Source: Anaerolineae bacterium (GTDB lineage Bacteria; Chloroflexota; Anaerolineae; J036; Brachytrichaceae). From it: 44,099 bases of DNA. Where the stretch lies: positions 1 to 44,099 of the forward strand of contig CANJQH010000020.1 in assembly GCA_947476335.1 (NCBI GenBank), in the 5' to 3' direction. Below are positions 23,882-32,673 of the stretch, one piece after another. The notes under the pieces were generated by a model. It saw nothing but the letters and a program-made list of their open reading frames with translations, was not told the DNA's origin and did not search any database. Position 1 is the first letter of the stretch, and each line of letters starts with the position of its first letter. A program made the position numbers and the translations under genes.

Positions 23882-23968
23882 GTGAAGAGTCAGAGTCAGA
23901 GTCAGAGTTGACTTTGAAGTCGTCGCTCTGACTGTCTACTCTGACTCTGCACTTTGACTCTCTATCCT
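23882..23968. repeat. GAGTCAGAGT simple hairpin downstream of polX
   Basis: GAGTCAGAGT is repeated and then mirrored by ACTCTGACTCT, with AGTTGACTTTGAAG in the loop. It is homologous to the stretch at 25762-25842. It could form a long stem in RNA after the polX stop and act as a transcription stop, though no T-run is present. Confidence 0.5.
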
Positions 23969-25728
23969 CTTCCCCGCACCCACTTCAGCAGCTTTGTCAG
24001 CGGCCATGTATTGACGATCTGTGCGGGGGTGATCCATGCGCGGCGCGCGATCGTTACGCCATAGCGCATGTTGTGCAGCATTGCTGCGTTGTGTGCGTCG
24101 GTGCTGATGCTCAGCTTGCAGCCGAGCTCGGCGGCGCGGCGCGCGTGTACGTCGTGCAGATCGAGCCGATCCGGATTCGCGTTGATTTCGAGAATCACAT
24201 TGTGCTCGAGCGCGGCAGCGAAGATGCGCTCCCAGTCGTAGTCGGCTCCTTCGCGCGCGTTGATGCGGCGGCCTGACGGATGGCCGAGTATGTCGATGTG
24301 AGGATTCGTCATCGCTGCCAGCGTGCGCGCCGTAATTTTTTCGCGCGGTGAATTCAGCAGCGTATGCACACTTGCTTGTACGAGTGCGCATTCGGCGAGC
24401 ACATCGTCCGGCAGATCGAGTGCGCCGTCGCTGTGCACTTCGACTTCGACGCCGTGCAGCACGGTGAACGTTAGTTTTTCTTTGTGCAGCGCGGCGTTCA
24501 CCTTTGCAATCTCCTTGCCCTGTGCGCGCACCTGCTCGGCGGTCACGCCGCGCACGACGTTGACGCCGACGCTGTGGTCGGTGATCAGGATGTACTCGTA
24601 GCCCAGTGTGATTGCTTCGCGCGCCATGCCCATCACATCGAGCTGGCCATCGCTCCACATGGTGTGCATCTGCAGATCGCCGCGCATGTCTTCGAGGCGA
24701 ATCAGATCGGGTGCGACGATACGATACGGCCCGAGATCGAGCGCGGCTTCGACTTCGCCGCGGTCCTCGCGCAGCTCGGGCGGAATCCATGCCATGTTCA
24801 GTTTCGCGTAGACGGCCTCTTCGCTGTCGAACTGGAATTTTTCGTCGCGGCGCACGTCGGTGACGGCGTACTCGTTCAGCGACAAGCCGAGCTTCTGCGC
24901 ATGTTCGCGCACTTTCACGTTGTGCATCTGGCTGCCCGTGAAGTACTGCAGCGCCGTTCCCCACACCGCAGGTTCGATCGCGCGTAGATCGATCTGCAGG
25001 CCATCGCGTGTGTGGATCGTCGACTTCGTCGCGCCGGCGTTGATGACTTCGGATGCGAGCGTGTGCGAGCGAAACACTTGCATGACCGGCGCGGGATCGG
25101 CTGTGGCAATGAGGATATCGAGGTCGCCGATGGTGTCGCGGCCGCGGCGCAGTGAGCCGGCACATTCAATTTTTTGCACGCCGGGAATTTCGCGCAGCGC
25201 GGCAATGATGATTTCGGCGACGGGCATGACCTGATCGACGCGCAGCCGACCGGTGGTGGTGCGCTTCAGTGACTCGATGCCGGCGAGAATTTTCAGCTCA
25301 GCCTTCTCGCCCATCTTTGGCAGCTCACGTAGTTTGCCTGCCAGCGCTGCCGCCTTCAATGTGTCGATGCCTTCGACGCCGAGCGTCTTCCAAAACTCAT
25401 GTACGCGCTTCGGCCCAACGCCTGGAATCTGCAGCATGGCGACTACGCCGTCTGGCACTTCAGATTTCAGACGCTCGTAGAACTCGAGCACGTCCGTGTT
25501 CAACAGCGACTCGATTTTTTTCGCGATCTCCTTGCCAATGCCCTTTACTTCGTGCAGCGCAGCGATTCCACCATCACGGTAGATATCAGCCACGGTGCGC
25601 CCGTGTGCGGCAATGTTCTCACTTACTGTGCGATACGCACGGATGGCGAATACGTTTTCAGTCCCCTGAATTTCGAGCCGGTCGGCGATGTCGGCGAAGA
25701 TCGCTGCGAGCTGCGCGTTGCTGAGCAT
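23962..25728 (-). CDS. polX: DNA polymerase X family with PHP domain
   Basis: 588 residues. An N-terminal helix-hairpin-helix region (about 1-110; EVKGIGKEIAKKIESLL and MLQIPGVGPKRVHEFW) is followed by the Pol X palm with GSLRRGRDTIGDLDIL (Gly-Ser 191-192, Asp202 and Asp204) and LQIDLRAIE as third acid. The C-terminal PHP domain runs from about residue 352 (DLQMHTMWSDG) through ITDHS, HGVEVEV, LGHPSGR and STDAHN. Bacterial PolX fills short gaps, and its PHP domain has 3'-5' exonuclease and AP-site activities. The ATG at 25728 is chosen over 25740 because TATGAT ends 7 nt upstream and the family starts near there. Confidence 0.95.
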   Translation of the reverse strand: MLSNAQLAAIFADIADRLEIQGTENVFAIRAYRTVSENIAAHGRTVADIYRDGGIAALHEVKGIGKEIAKKIESLLNTDVLEFYERLKSEVPDGVVAMLQIPGVGPKRVHEFWKTLGVEGIDTLKAAALAGKLRELPKMGEKAELKILAGIESLKRTTTGRLRVDQVMPVAEIIIAALREIPGVQKIECAGSLRRGRDTIGDLDILIATADPAPVMQVFRSHTLASEVINAGATKSTIHTRDGLQIDLRAIEPAVWGTALQYFTGSQMHNVKVREHAQKLGLSLNEYAVTDVRRDEKFQFDSEEAVYAKLNMAWIPPELREDRGEVEAALDLGPYRIVAPDLIRLEDMRGDLQMHTMWSDGQLDVMGMAREAITLGYEYILITDHSVGVNVVRGVTAEQVRAQGKEIAKVNAALHKEKLTFTVLHGVEVEVHSDGALDLPDDVLAECALVQASVHTLLNSPREKITARTLAAMTNPHIDILGHPSGRRINAREGADYDWERIFAAALEHNVILEINANPDRLDLHDVHARRAAELGCKLSISTDAHNAAMLHNMRYGVTIARRAWITPAQIVNTWPLTKLLKWVRGRG

Positions 25729-25735
25729 GGCGGTG

Positions 25736-25741
25736 ATCATA
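25736..25741 (-). promoter_or_regulatory. -10 box of polX
   Basis: TATGAT on the minus strand, 7 nt from the ATG at 25728. Confidence 0.55.
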
Positions 25742-25761
25742 GCGGTCGGTGATATAGAGGA

Positions 25762-25842
25762 GAGTCAGAGTGGAGAGTTGACTTTGAAGCTTCTGCTCTT
25801 ACTCTCTACTCTTTACTCTGACTCTCCACTCCGACTTTCTAC
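25762..25842. repeat. GAGTCAGAGT simple hairpin downstream of the M14 gene
   Basis: GAGAGTCAGAGTGGAGAG followed by TTGACTTTGAAG and then CTCTACTC/ACTCTGACTCTCC. It is homologous to 23882-23968 and ends just at the stop of the carboxypeptidase gene. Confidence 0.5.
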
Positions 25843-27905
25843 TGCACCACTGCTGGCACATACACATTCCGATACCCGGGCGGCAGCACGATGAACGCGA
25901 TCTCGCGCGTCGGCGTGTAAGTGGCTGTGTATGTGAGTGCGCGCAGCGTGGCGGTGTGTGCGCCGACGGCGAGTAGTGCGCTGTCGATGGTGGTGGTGAA
26001 CGTTTCGCTCGCGCTATCGGCGGCGCCGTCGACGGGCGTCATGGCGATGACGTTGCTGATGAAATCGCTCGCATCAATCTGCATTTCAGCGGCGGTGATG
26101 CTGAGGGGCAGCGTGTTGCTGACGACGACCTGCAGTAACGCCGGCGTATCAGTGACGACAAAGAGGCGATCGATCTGTGCACTGCATATAGTGGGAGACA
26201 TACCGTCGAGTGGTGCGCTGATCCATGTCGATGCAAACACACCAGCGTTGCCATCGGCGTCGAAGGCGCGCACCCATGCGGTTGTCGGCAGCGGGATGCA
26301 TGGGCTGAATGGTGATGTGGCTTCGAATTTTTCGCTGCTTGAATCACCGGCGCCATCGATGGGCGCCATGGCGATGGGCGTGCCACCGGCCCATGGCGGT
26401 GCATCCAGGTATAACTCTGCACTGATAACGGCTTGTGCGGCGGGGCGGCCATAGCCGACGTTGCCGAATGCGTTGTCGTCGAAAGTTGCATGCACGAGTG
26501 CGCCGTTGCTCGTCGCTGTGCTCGTGATCATCGTCGGCGCCGGGCCGTGCGAGAGCACGTATGGCGCGCGCGCCGCCTTGGCTGCATAGAGCAGCGCGCC
26601 GAGGTTTTCGTTCCAGAATCCGTCCTGGCAGGAGAACGGCGGCATGAAATCGGCGCAATCGCCGTAGCCTGGGCCGATCTCGAACGTGAAGGCGGGCACG
26701 CCGAGTTCGCCATAGGCGAAGTCGTCGGTCGAGCCGCTGGTGGAGTACAGCACTTCGCCGGACTGACCGGTGGTGTAGCCGTTGTAGTGGCTCATACGGA
26801 AAGCCAGCGCGCGCAGGCCGGCGTCATTCGGCGCCTTGCTCGAAGTCGTGTGGTTCCACGGCAGGATTACCTGATTGGCGAAGGAATGCAGCGTAATGAA
26901 AGCGCCAGTCATCGTTAGTGGTGCGGTGTCGCTGATGACCGGGCCGCGTTCGTCGCGGAAGAGCTGGCGGATCAGTGTTTCGAGAAAATAAGTTTCGGGT
27001 TCCGAAGCGACGGATGGACCACGGTACACCGCGCTGCATTTCGTATTGCTGGCGGAGATGGGCGGGTCCCACATCCACGAGCCGTTGCGGTTCAGGTCGA
27101 CGCCGGGATGGTAGCTGCCGTAGTAATTGCTGGGCGGGGAATAGAGTGTGCACGGCGCGCTGACGACATCGGCGTTCTTGCGATGGTAATAGGGATCGTT
27201 GCCACCTTCTTCGACGATGCTGCGGCCGTCGGGATTGGTCTGCGGCACGATCCACATTTCGGTGGAATCGAGCAGCGTCGTCACGTCGGCGTCGACGCCG
27301 TAGCCGTCGACGAGGTAGTCGATCCAGCGCCAGGCGATTTCGGCGGTGGTGAGCTCGCGCGCGTGAATCGCTGCCATGATAAAGAAGCGCGGTTTGTCGC
27401 TGTTCGGATCGAGCGCGCAGTCGCCGGTGCGCAGCTTCGTAATGCAGATCGCGCGCAGGTCATGTCCGTTCGCGCGGCGGTTGACTTTGCGCCACGAATC
27501 GCCGTAGTCGACCAGCTGCACCAGTTCAGGGTGTGCAGATGCGACCGCGTCGAGATGTGCGTAGTGTTCTGCGATGGTGCGATAGCCGCCGTAGTACTGT
27601 GTGCGGCTGGCGAACTTCTGCTGCACTTCGACCGTGTAGCCGCGCGCGCGCAGTGCGGCGGCGACTACGTCGTCACCCATCACGAAGAGGTCGGCGCCGT
27701 CGCGCATTTCGAGCAGATCGAAATCTTCTGCGAGCGCCGCAGCCATGACATTCACATTTGTGGCGTTGATGCTGCGTACGCGCAGGATGGCGCGTGGATG
27801 CATGGCGTCGGCGACCTGCATCGCGGTGACGTGTTGTGTTGCTGGTGCAGCGAGGCCAATGCTGAGCACAGTGGTGAGAATGGCGATGGCGAGCTTATGA
27901 AGCAT
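25839..27905 (-). CDS. Secreted M14 zinc carboxypeptidase
   Basis: 688 residues with a signal peptide (about 1-25). The metal site His-Glu is in AAIHARELTTAE. The substrate-binding Asn-Arg motif is VDLNRNGSW, preceded by PQTNPDGR. The third zinc ligand is in ITLHSFANQVILPW and the catalytic Glu in PAFTFEIGPGYGDC. The catalytic domain spans about 110-450. The C-terminal roughly 230 residues are beta-rich domains that repeat the phrase AMxPVDGAxDSxSE twice. It resembles bacterial carboxypeptidase T. It is divergent from mutS across a 42-bp gap. Confidence 0.92.
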   Translation of the reverse strand: MLHKLAIAILTTVLSIGLAAPATQHVTAMQVADAMHPRAILRVRSINATNVNVMAAALAEDFDLLEMRDGADLFVMGDDVVAAALRARGYTVEVQQKFASRTQYYGGYRTIAEHYAHLDAVASAHPELVQLVDYGDSWRKVNRRANGHDLRAICITKLRTGDCALDPNSDKPRFFIMAAIHARELTTAEIAWRWIDYLVDGYGVDADVTTLLDSTEMWIVPQTNPDGRSIVEEGGNDPYYHRKNADVVSAPCTLYSPPSNYYGSYHPGVDLNRNGSWMWDPPISASNTKCSAVYRGPSVASEPETYFLETLIRQLFRDERGPVISDTAPLTMTGAFITLHSFANQVILPWNHTTSSKAPNDAGLRALAFRMSHYNGYTTGQSGEVLYSTSGSTDDFAYGELGVPAFTFEIGPGYGDCADFMPPFSCQDGFWNENLGALLYAAKAARAPYVLSHGPAPTMITSTATSNGALVHATFDDNAFGNVGYGRPAAQAVISAELYLDAPPWAGGTPIAMAPIDGAGDSSSEKFEATSPFSPCIPLPTTAWVRAFDADGNAGVFASTWISAPLDGMSPTICSAQIDRLFVVTDTPALLQVVVSNTLPLSITAAEMQIDASDFISNVIAMTPVDGAADSASETFTTTIDSALLAVGAHTATLRALTYTATYTPTREIAFIVLPPGYRNVYVPAVVQ

Positions 27906-27930
27906 GGCATAAATCTTCGCACACCCCTGC

Positions 27931-27936
27931 TATCAT
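27931..27936 (+). promoter_or_regulatory. -10 box of mutS
   Basis: TATCAT, 11 nt from the ATG at 27948. It lies in the 42-bp gap shared with the divergent M14 gene. Confidence 0.45.
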
Positions 27937-27947
27937 CTTCGTCGCTC

Positions 27948-30536
27948 ATGGCCCTTGTCAAAGATGAAGCCACCCCGATCCGCCGGCAGTACCTCGATCT
28001 GAAGCGCAAATATGCGGATTGCATTTTGTTCTTCCGGCTGGGCGATTTTTATGAAACTTTCGATGCTGATGCTGAGCTGATTGCGCGTGTGCTCGATGTG
28101 GTGTTGACGTCGCGGCCGATCGGCAAGGACACGCGCATTCCGATGGCGGGCGTGCCGCATCACGCGGCCGATTCGTACATGGCACGGCTGATTGAGCGTG
28201 GCTATCGCGTGGCGGTGGCGGAGCAGATTGGCAGCGAGCCAGTGAATGGGCTGGTGCCGCGCGAGGTGCGTCGTGTGCTGACGCCGGGCACCGTCGTCGA
28301 AGATCGGCTGCTCGATGCGGCGCGGCCGAGCTATCTGGCGGCGCTGGTGTGTGGCGATTCGATCGGCCTGGCGTACTGTGACATCACCACCGGAGAATTT
28401 CTCGCCACACAGATCGACAGCGACGTTGAGCTCGAGCGTGAGCTGGCGCGCATTCAACCGCGCGAACTGATCATGCCCGAAGTAGATGGCGTACCCGTCG
28501 TTGAATCGGTGCATTGTCCTGTCACACCGTACTCGGCGTATCGCTTTGAAATCGGCCACGCGCGGCAGACGCTGCTCGATCACTTCAAAGTCGGCACGCT
28601 GCAGGCATATGGGCTGGAGGAAGCGCCGGCGGGGCTGCGAGCATCCGGTGCGATTATTTCCTATCTGCGCGAGATGCAGCCGGCTGCGCTGCGGCAACTT
28701 ACGCAGCTGCGCACCTATTCGACTGGGCAGTTCATGGGGCTTGACTTGGTGACGCGCCGCAATCTCGAGCTTGTTGACGCGATGCGCGTGAGTGGAGCGG
28801 GCCGCAAATCTGGCCCGGCGCCGACACTTTTGGGTGTGCTCGATCGCACGCTGACGCCGATGGGTGCGCGTCTGCTGCGTGCGCGTGTGGCGCAGCCGCT
28901 GCTGGATCGCCGCAGCATCGAGGAGCGCCTCGACATCGTTGAGGCGCAGCACAGTGACCTGCTGTATCGCACGCAGCTGCGTGAGGCGCTCAAGGGCATG
29001 CCCGATCTTGAGCGATTGACGACGCGCGCGGTAAGCGGCATCGCCGAGCCGAAGGATTTACTTCATCTGCGCAATGCCTGTGCGCAGGCGCTTGCACTAC
29101 CGCAAAAAAATAATTCGATCGACGCGATCGACACGATCGACGCGATCGAATGGAATCTGCAGCCGGTGGTTGATGCGATCACTGCGGCGCTGAAGCCGGA
29201 GGCCGACGAAGACGGATTCATCAACCTTGGCTATTCCGCTGAGCTTGACGAGATTCATCTTGCGGCGCGCGATGCGAAGACGTGGATGGCCGGCCTTGAA
29301 CGTAGTGAGCGTGAGCGCACCGGCATTCGTTCGCTCAAGGTTGGCTATAACAAAGTCTTCGGCTACTACATCGAACTCACTTCAGCGATGTCGGAGCAGG
29401 CGCCGGCCGAGTACATTCGCAAGCAGACGCTGACGAATGCTGAGCGCTACATTACACCGCAGCTGAAAGAGTACGAGACGCTGATTTTGAACGCCGACGA
29501 GCGCATCGCCGTGATCGAGCGCCGGCTGCTGGTCGAGCTGAATCAGCAGGTTGCTGAACATGCGCGCGCGCTGTTCGATGCGGCGCAGCGCGTGGCGCGC
29601 ATCGATGTTGCGGCGTCGCTGGCTGAAGTCGCGGCGCGCAACAACTATGTGCGACCGCACTTCAACGACGCCGGCCGCATCGACATCGCTGCTGGCCGCC
29701 ATCCGGTGATCGAGCATCTGCTGAAAGATGCGCCGTATACGCCGAACGATGCGCAGCTTGACGGCGAAGCGCGCATCATGGTGCTCACTGGCCCGAACAT
29801 GAGCGGCAAGAGCAGCTATATGCGCCAGACTGCGCTGATCGTGCTGCTTGCGCAGATCGGCAGCTTCGTGCCGGCGCGGTCGGCCGACCTGTGCATTGTG
29901 GACAGAATTTTTACGCGTATCGGCGCACAGGACGAACTCACAGCAGGTCAGTCCACGTTCATGGTGGAGATGGTTGAAACTGCGAGCATCCTGCATCACT
30001 GCACGCCGCGCAGCCTGGTGATCCTTGATGAAATCGGGCGCGGCACCAGCACGTACGACGGCCTGGCAATTGCGTGGAGCGTGATTGAGTATTTGCACAA
30101 CCACCCTGAGCGTGCGGCGCTGACGTTGTTCGCCACGCATTATCACGAGCTGATTCAGCTTGCGGCGTCTCTGCCGCGCGTGCGCAACTACAACGTTGCG
30201 GTTTCAGACGAAGGCGGCCGCGTGGTGTTTCTGCACAAAGTTGTTGCTGGCGGCGCTGACCGCAGCTATGGCATTCACGTGGCGCAGCTGGCGGGCATGC
30301 CGAATGCTGTGGTGCAGCGTGCGCAGGAAGTGCTGTTGAATCTGGAGGCGGCGCCTGAGTCGCCGGCGCCGCATCGGCGTGAGCCAGCGGAGGCGGAGCC
30401 TGTTGGTCAGCTGACGATGTTCACTGCCGAGCCGCCGGCGCTGGCGCGGCTGCGCGAAATCGATCCGAACGGACTCAGCCCGCTCGCTGCGCTGACGGCG
30501 TTGTTCGAACTGAAAAAACTTGCGGCGAACGATTGA
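27948..30536 (+). CDS. mutS: DNA mismatch repair ATPase MutS
   Basis: Recognises mismatches and small loops and starts repair. 862 residues, normal for MutS. The mismatch-reading motif FYE is at 34-36 in LFFRLGDFYETF. Walker A GPNMSGKSS starts at 615; ILDEIGRGTSTYDGLAIAW carries Walker B and the signature; FATHYHEL is the switch. The C-terminus ANGLSPLAALTALFELK-like end is also typical (here NGLSPLAALTALFELKKL). The open frame extends far upstream through the M14 gene but MALVKDEATPIRRQYLDLK is the natural start. Odd: a run of seven A and a 9-bp tandem repeat interrupt the core domain near residues 386-401. Confidence 0.97.
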   Translation: MALVKDEATPIRRQYLDLKRKYADCILFFRLGDFYETFDADAELIARVLDVVLTSRPIGKDTRIPMAGVPHHAADSYMARLIERGYRVAVAEQIGSEPVNGLVPREVRRVLTPGTVVEDRLLDAARPSYLAALVCGDSIGLAYCDITTGEFLATQIDSDVELERELARIQPRELIMPEVDGVPVVESVHCPVTPYSAYRFEIGHARQTLLDHFKVGTLQAYGLEEAPAGLRASGAIISYLREMQPAALRQLTQLRTYSTGQFMGLDLVTRRNLELVDAMRVSGAGRKSGPAPTLLGVLDRTLTPMGARLLRARVAQPLLDRRSIEERLDIVEAQHSDLLYRTQLREALKGMPDLERLTTRAVSGIAEPKDLLHLRNACAQALALPQKNNSIDAIDTIDAIEWNLQPVVDAITAALKPEADEDGFINLGYSAELDEIHLAARDAKTWMAGLERSERERTGIRSLKVGYNKVFGYYIELTSAMSEQAPAEYIRKQTLTNAERYITPQLKEYETLILNADERIAVIERRLLVELNQQVAEHARALFDAAQRVARIDVAASLAEVAARNNYVRPHFNDAGRIDIAAGRHPVIEHLLKDAPYTPNDAQLDGEARIMVLTGPNMSGKSSYMRQTALIVLLAQIGSFVPARSADLCIVDRIFTRIGAQDELTAGQSTFMVEMVETASILHHCTPRSLVILDEIGRGTSTYDGLAIAWSVIEYLHNHPERAALTLFATHYHELIQLAASLPRVRNYNVAVSDEGGRVVFLHKVVAGGADRSYGIHVAQLAGMPNAVVQRAQEVLLNLEAAPESPAPHRREPAEAEPVGQLTMFTAEPPALARLREIDPNGLSPLAALTALFELKKLAAND
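29104..29149 (+). repeat. Poly-A tract and 9-bp tandem repeat inside mutS
   Basis: Seven A (29104-29110) are followed by GATCGACGC-type 9-bp units (29117-29149, three and a half copies) that encode SIDAIDTIDAIE. The 9-bp units keep frame, but a change in the A-run would not. Confidence 0.85.
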
Positions 30537-30537
30537 T

Positions 30538-30568
30538 GGTCGTCGGTCGTCGGTCGTCGGTCGTCGGT
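30538..30568. repeat. 7-bp tandem repeat between mutS and holA
   Basis: GGTCGTC repeated four times plus GGT, exactly filling the gap between the mutS stop (30536) and the convergent holA stop (30571). Confidence 0.9.
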
Positions 30569-30570
30569 TT

Positions 30571-31632
30571 TCAGCGTGTCCCTCCGCACATTGCGGCGAC
30601 CATTACATCGAGCGCGGCGTCGGCTTCCATTGTGCCGGACTTGATGGCGATGTCGGCATCGAGCAGCGCATGCAGGAGGCTGCGCAATTCGTCGTCGCGG
30701 AAGCGGCCGGCCTGTTGCATCGTTTTCTTCGCGACGAAGGGGTGCACGCCGAGAGCGGTTGCGAGTTCCTGTTCACCCATGCCGGTGTTGTCCTTCACCT
30801 GAATGAGCAGTCGCGTCTGGCGTGCGAGATGTGTGAGCAGGACGAGCGGGTGTTCACCGCGCGTGAGGATATTGCGCATCTCTTTCCATGCAACGCCGGC
30901 GTCGCGTGCGGCGATGGCGTCGGTGAATTTGAAGACGTCGGCTACGTCTTCGAGGGGCACGAGCAATTCGATGTCTTTTGGCTCGACGGGGCGGCTGCCG
31001 GCGTAGCCGATCAGCTTGCGCAGCTCGTTGTCGAGTTTGTACATGTAGGTTGAGGCGTCCTGCTCAAAATGGTCGCGGTCATTTTTGTTGCCCTGGCGAA
31101 TATGCGTGCTGAGCAGCTGCGCGGCGGGTGGGGTGATGGCGCCATTGTGTTTCTTCGCGCGCGACTGCAGCCACTTCACGGGATCGGCTGGCAGCTCGAA
31201 GCGATGCACTTCGCCGCCGCCAACTTTTGTGTGCGCCGCTTTGACGAGTGCGTTTGTGTCGCCGAGTGTTTCGTCTTCGACGAAGACCATGTGTGTGCTT
31301 TCGGGCGCGTGTGACAAATAGACGAGCAGTTTGTCGAAGTCGTCCACGATTGTCGATTCGGCTCCTTTCTTTTCCGCCGCTGCGCGCTTCTTCGTTTTTG
31401 TGCGTTCGAATGTGCGTACCAGATTACGTGCGATGACGAGGCGCACATCGCTGAACACCGGAATGGCTTCTGATGCGCGCATCAGATCGTCGATATGATC
31501 ACCGGCGTCGAGGCGCGAGATATTCATATCGGCGATGCCGTCATCGCCGACGGATTTTTTAAGGTCGGCGATGATCTTTGCCAGCGCTTCATCGCGCTCG
31601 AGCGCGTTGGGGCCGTGAAAGAGCTGCCACAT
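30571..31632 (-). CDS. holA: DNA polymerase III subunit delta
   Basis: The delta subunit opens the sliding clamp within the clamp loader. 353 residues, typical length. The N-terminus MWQLFHGPNALERDEALAKI, SRLDAGDHIDDLMRASEAIPVFSDVRLVIARNL and the C-terminal FVAKKTMQQAGRFRDDELRSLLHALLDADIAIKSG-type segment (partly quoted) match HolA. Residues about 70-90 are Lys-rich. The ATG directly follows the stop of the epimerase gene (TAAATG), so the two are co-translated. Confidence 0.93.
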   Translation of the reverse strand: MWQLFHGPNALERDEALAKIIADLKKSVGDDGIADMNISRLDAGDHIDDLMRASEAIPVFSDVRLVIARNLVRTFERTKTKKRAAAEKKGAESTIVDDFDKLLVYLSHAPESTHMVFVEDETLGDTNALVKAAHTKVGGGEVHRFELPADPVKWLQSRAKKHNGAITPPAAQLLSTHIRQGNKNDRDHFEQDASTYMYKLDNELRKLIGYAGSRPVEPKDIELLVPLEDVADVFKFTDAIAARDAGVAWKEMRNILTRGEHPLVLLTHLARQTRLLIQVKDNTGMGEQELATALGVHPFVAKKTMQQAGRFRDDELRSLLHALLDADIAIKSGTMEADAALDVMVAAMCGGTR

Positions 31633-32610
31633 TTAAATAAATCCGTTTGCTTTGTACCAGTCGTATGTACGCTGCGCCGTTTCTTCAAAGGGCCGTGCGG
31701 TGAGGCCGAGCTGCGCGCGCGCCTTGCTTGGATCGAACCAGAACGTGTCGCAGGACAAGCGCAGCTGTTCGCCGTTCATTGGGATATTTACGCCGAAGCG
31801 GCGCAGGAGATCGACCGGGTAAGCGGCGGTGCGCATGACTGCGCGTGGCAGCTTCGTAGTGTGGCTGGTGCGGCCGACGACGCGTTTGCATACGTCGAGG
31901 ATTTCGGTGTGCCAAAGATTGTGGCTGTTGAGAATATAGCGCTCACCGGCGACGCCGCGTTCGAAGGCGGCGATCTGCCCGCCGCAGACGTCGGCCACAT
32001 CGATCATGCCGACGCCGCCGGGCGGGGCGAAGCCGACGTCGCGCTTGGCCAGCTCGGTGATCAGGCTGCCGCCGATCAGGTTGACATCGCGCGGGCCCAT
32101 GATTACGGCTGGGTTCACGATGACGACATCGAGGCCCTGCTGTACGAATTTGGCGACGACGTTTTCGGCCAGCACTTTCGTGTACCCGTAGTGATATTCG
32201 TGCGGCTGCAGATTGAAGTGTGCCGATTCGTCGACGGTGTGGCCGAATGGTGCGCGGCCGATCGAGGCGCTGCTGCTGGTGACGACGACGCGTTTCACGC
32301 CGTTTGCTTGTGCTGCGCGCAGTACATTGCGCGTGCCTTCGACGTTGACGTGATACATCTGCTGCACGTCGCTGCGCCAGTATGTGGCGACGGCGGCCAC
32401 GTGGAAAATTGCGTCGACCCCGCGCGTCGCTGCGAGCAGCGCGTCGTAGTCGGTGACATCGCCGAGTGCGTCTTCGTAGGAGAGGCTGTGCAGCGCCTTG
32501 AGCGACGACGACTTGCGACGCAGCGCGCGGGCGCGCCATCCGCGCACGTCGAGGGCTTCCACGAGGTTGGCGCCGACGAATCCGGTGGCGCCGGTGACGA
32601 GTGCGAGCAT
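31633..32610 (-). CDS. NAD-dependent epimerase/dehydratase (extended SDR)
   Basis: 325 residues. The NAD loop is TGATGFVGANL at the N-terminus. The catalytic Tyr-Lys pair is in YHYGYTKVLAE with Ser in VVTSSSASIG, and VNVEGTRNVLRAA follows the nucleotide-binding half. It resembles dihydroflavonol reductase and HpnA-like proteins; the substrate cannot be read off. It is the first gene of a two-gene operon with holA. TATGAT lies 6 nt before the ATG, and the promoter mirrors that of uppP across the divergent gap. Confidence 0.88.
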   Translation of the reverse strand: MLALVTGATGFVGANLVEALDVRGWRARALRRKSSSLKALHSLSYEDALGDVTDYDALLAATRGVDAIFHVAAVATYWRSDVQQMYHVNVEGTRNVLRAAQANGVKRVVVTSSSASIGRAPFGHTVDESAHFNLQPHEYHYGYTKVLAENVVAKFVQQGLDVVIVNPAVIMGPRDVNLIGGSLITELAKRDVGFAPPGGVGMIDVADVCGGQIAAFERGVAGERYILNSHNLWHTEILDVCKRVVGRTSHTTKLPRAVMRTAAYPVDLLRRFGVNIPMNGEQLRLSCDTFWFDPSKARAQLGLTARPFEETAQRTYDWYKANGFI

Positions 32611-32670
32611 GCGGAGATCATAGACGACGGCGGATGCGCCCGTTTGTGATCTCTCGTCTATGATCTTCGC
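32611..32670. promoter_or_regulatory. Divergent promoter region with mirrored 17-bp repeats
   Basis: GCGGAGATCATAGACGA at 32611-32627 and the complement of GCGAAGATCATAGACGA at 32654-32670 match in 16 of 17 positions. Each contains TATGAT as a -10: minus strand at 32617-32622, 6 nt from the epimerase ATG, and plus strand at 32659-32664, 9 nt from the uppP ATG. Confidence 0.6.
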
Positions 32671-32673
32671 TCT

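Noticed and set aside
23936..25165. 409-codon frame overlapping polX in another frame
   Set aside because: Arg-rich composition and no start context; PolX motifs are in the other frame.
27108..27947. 280-codon extension upstream of mutS in the same frame
   Set aside because: It runs antisense through the M14 gene; MutS begins naturally at 27948 with a -10 box just upstream.
31495..32649. 384-codon open frame antisense to the epimerase
   Set aside because: It crosses the holA-epimerase boundary and the divergent promoter, and has no recognisable domain.
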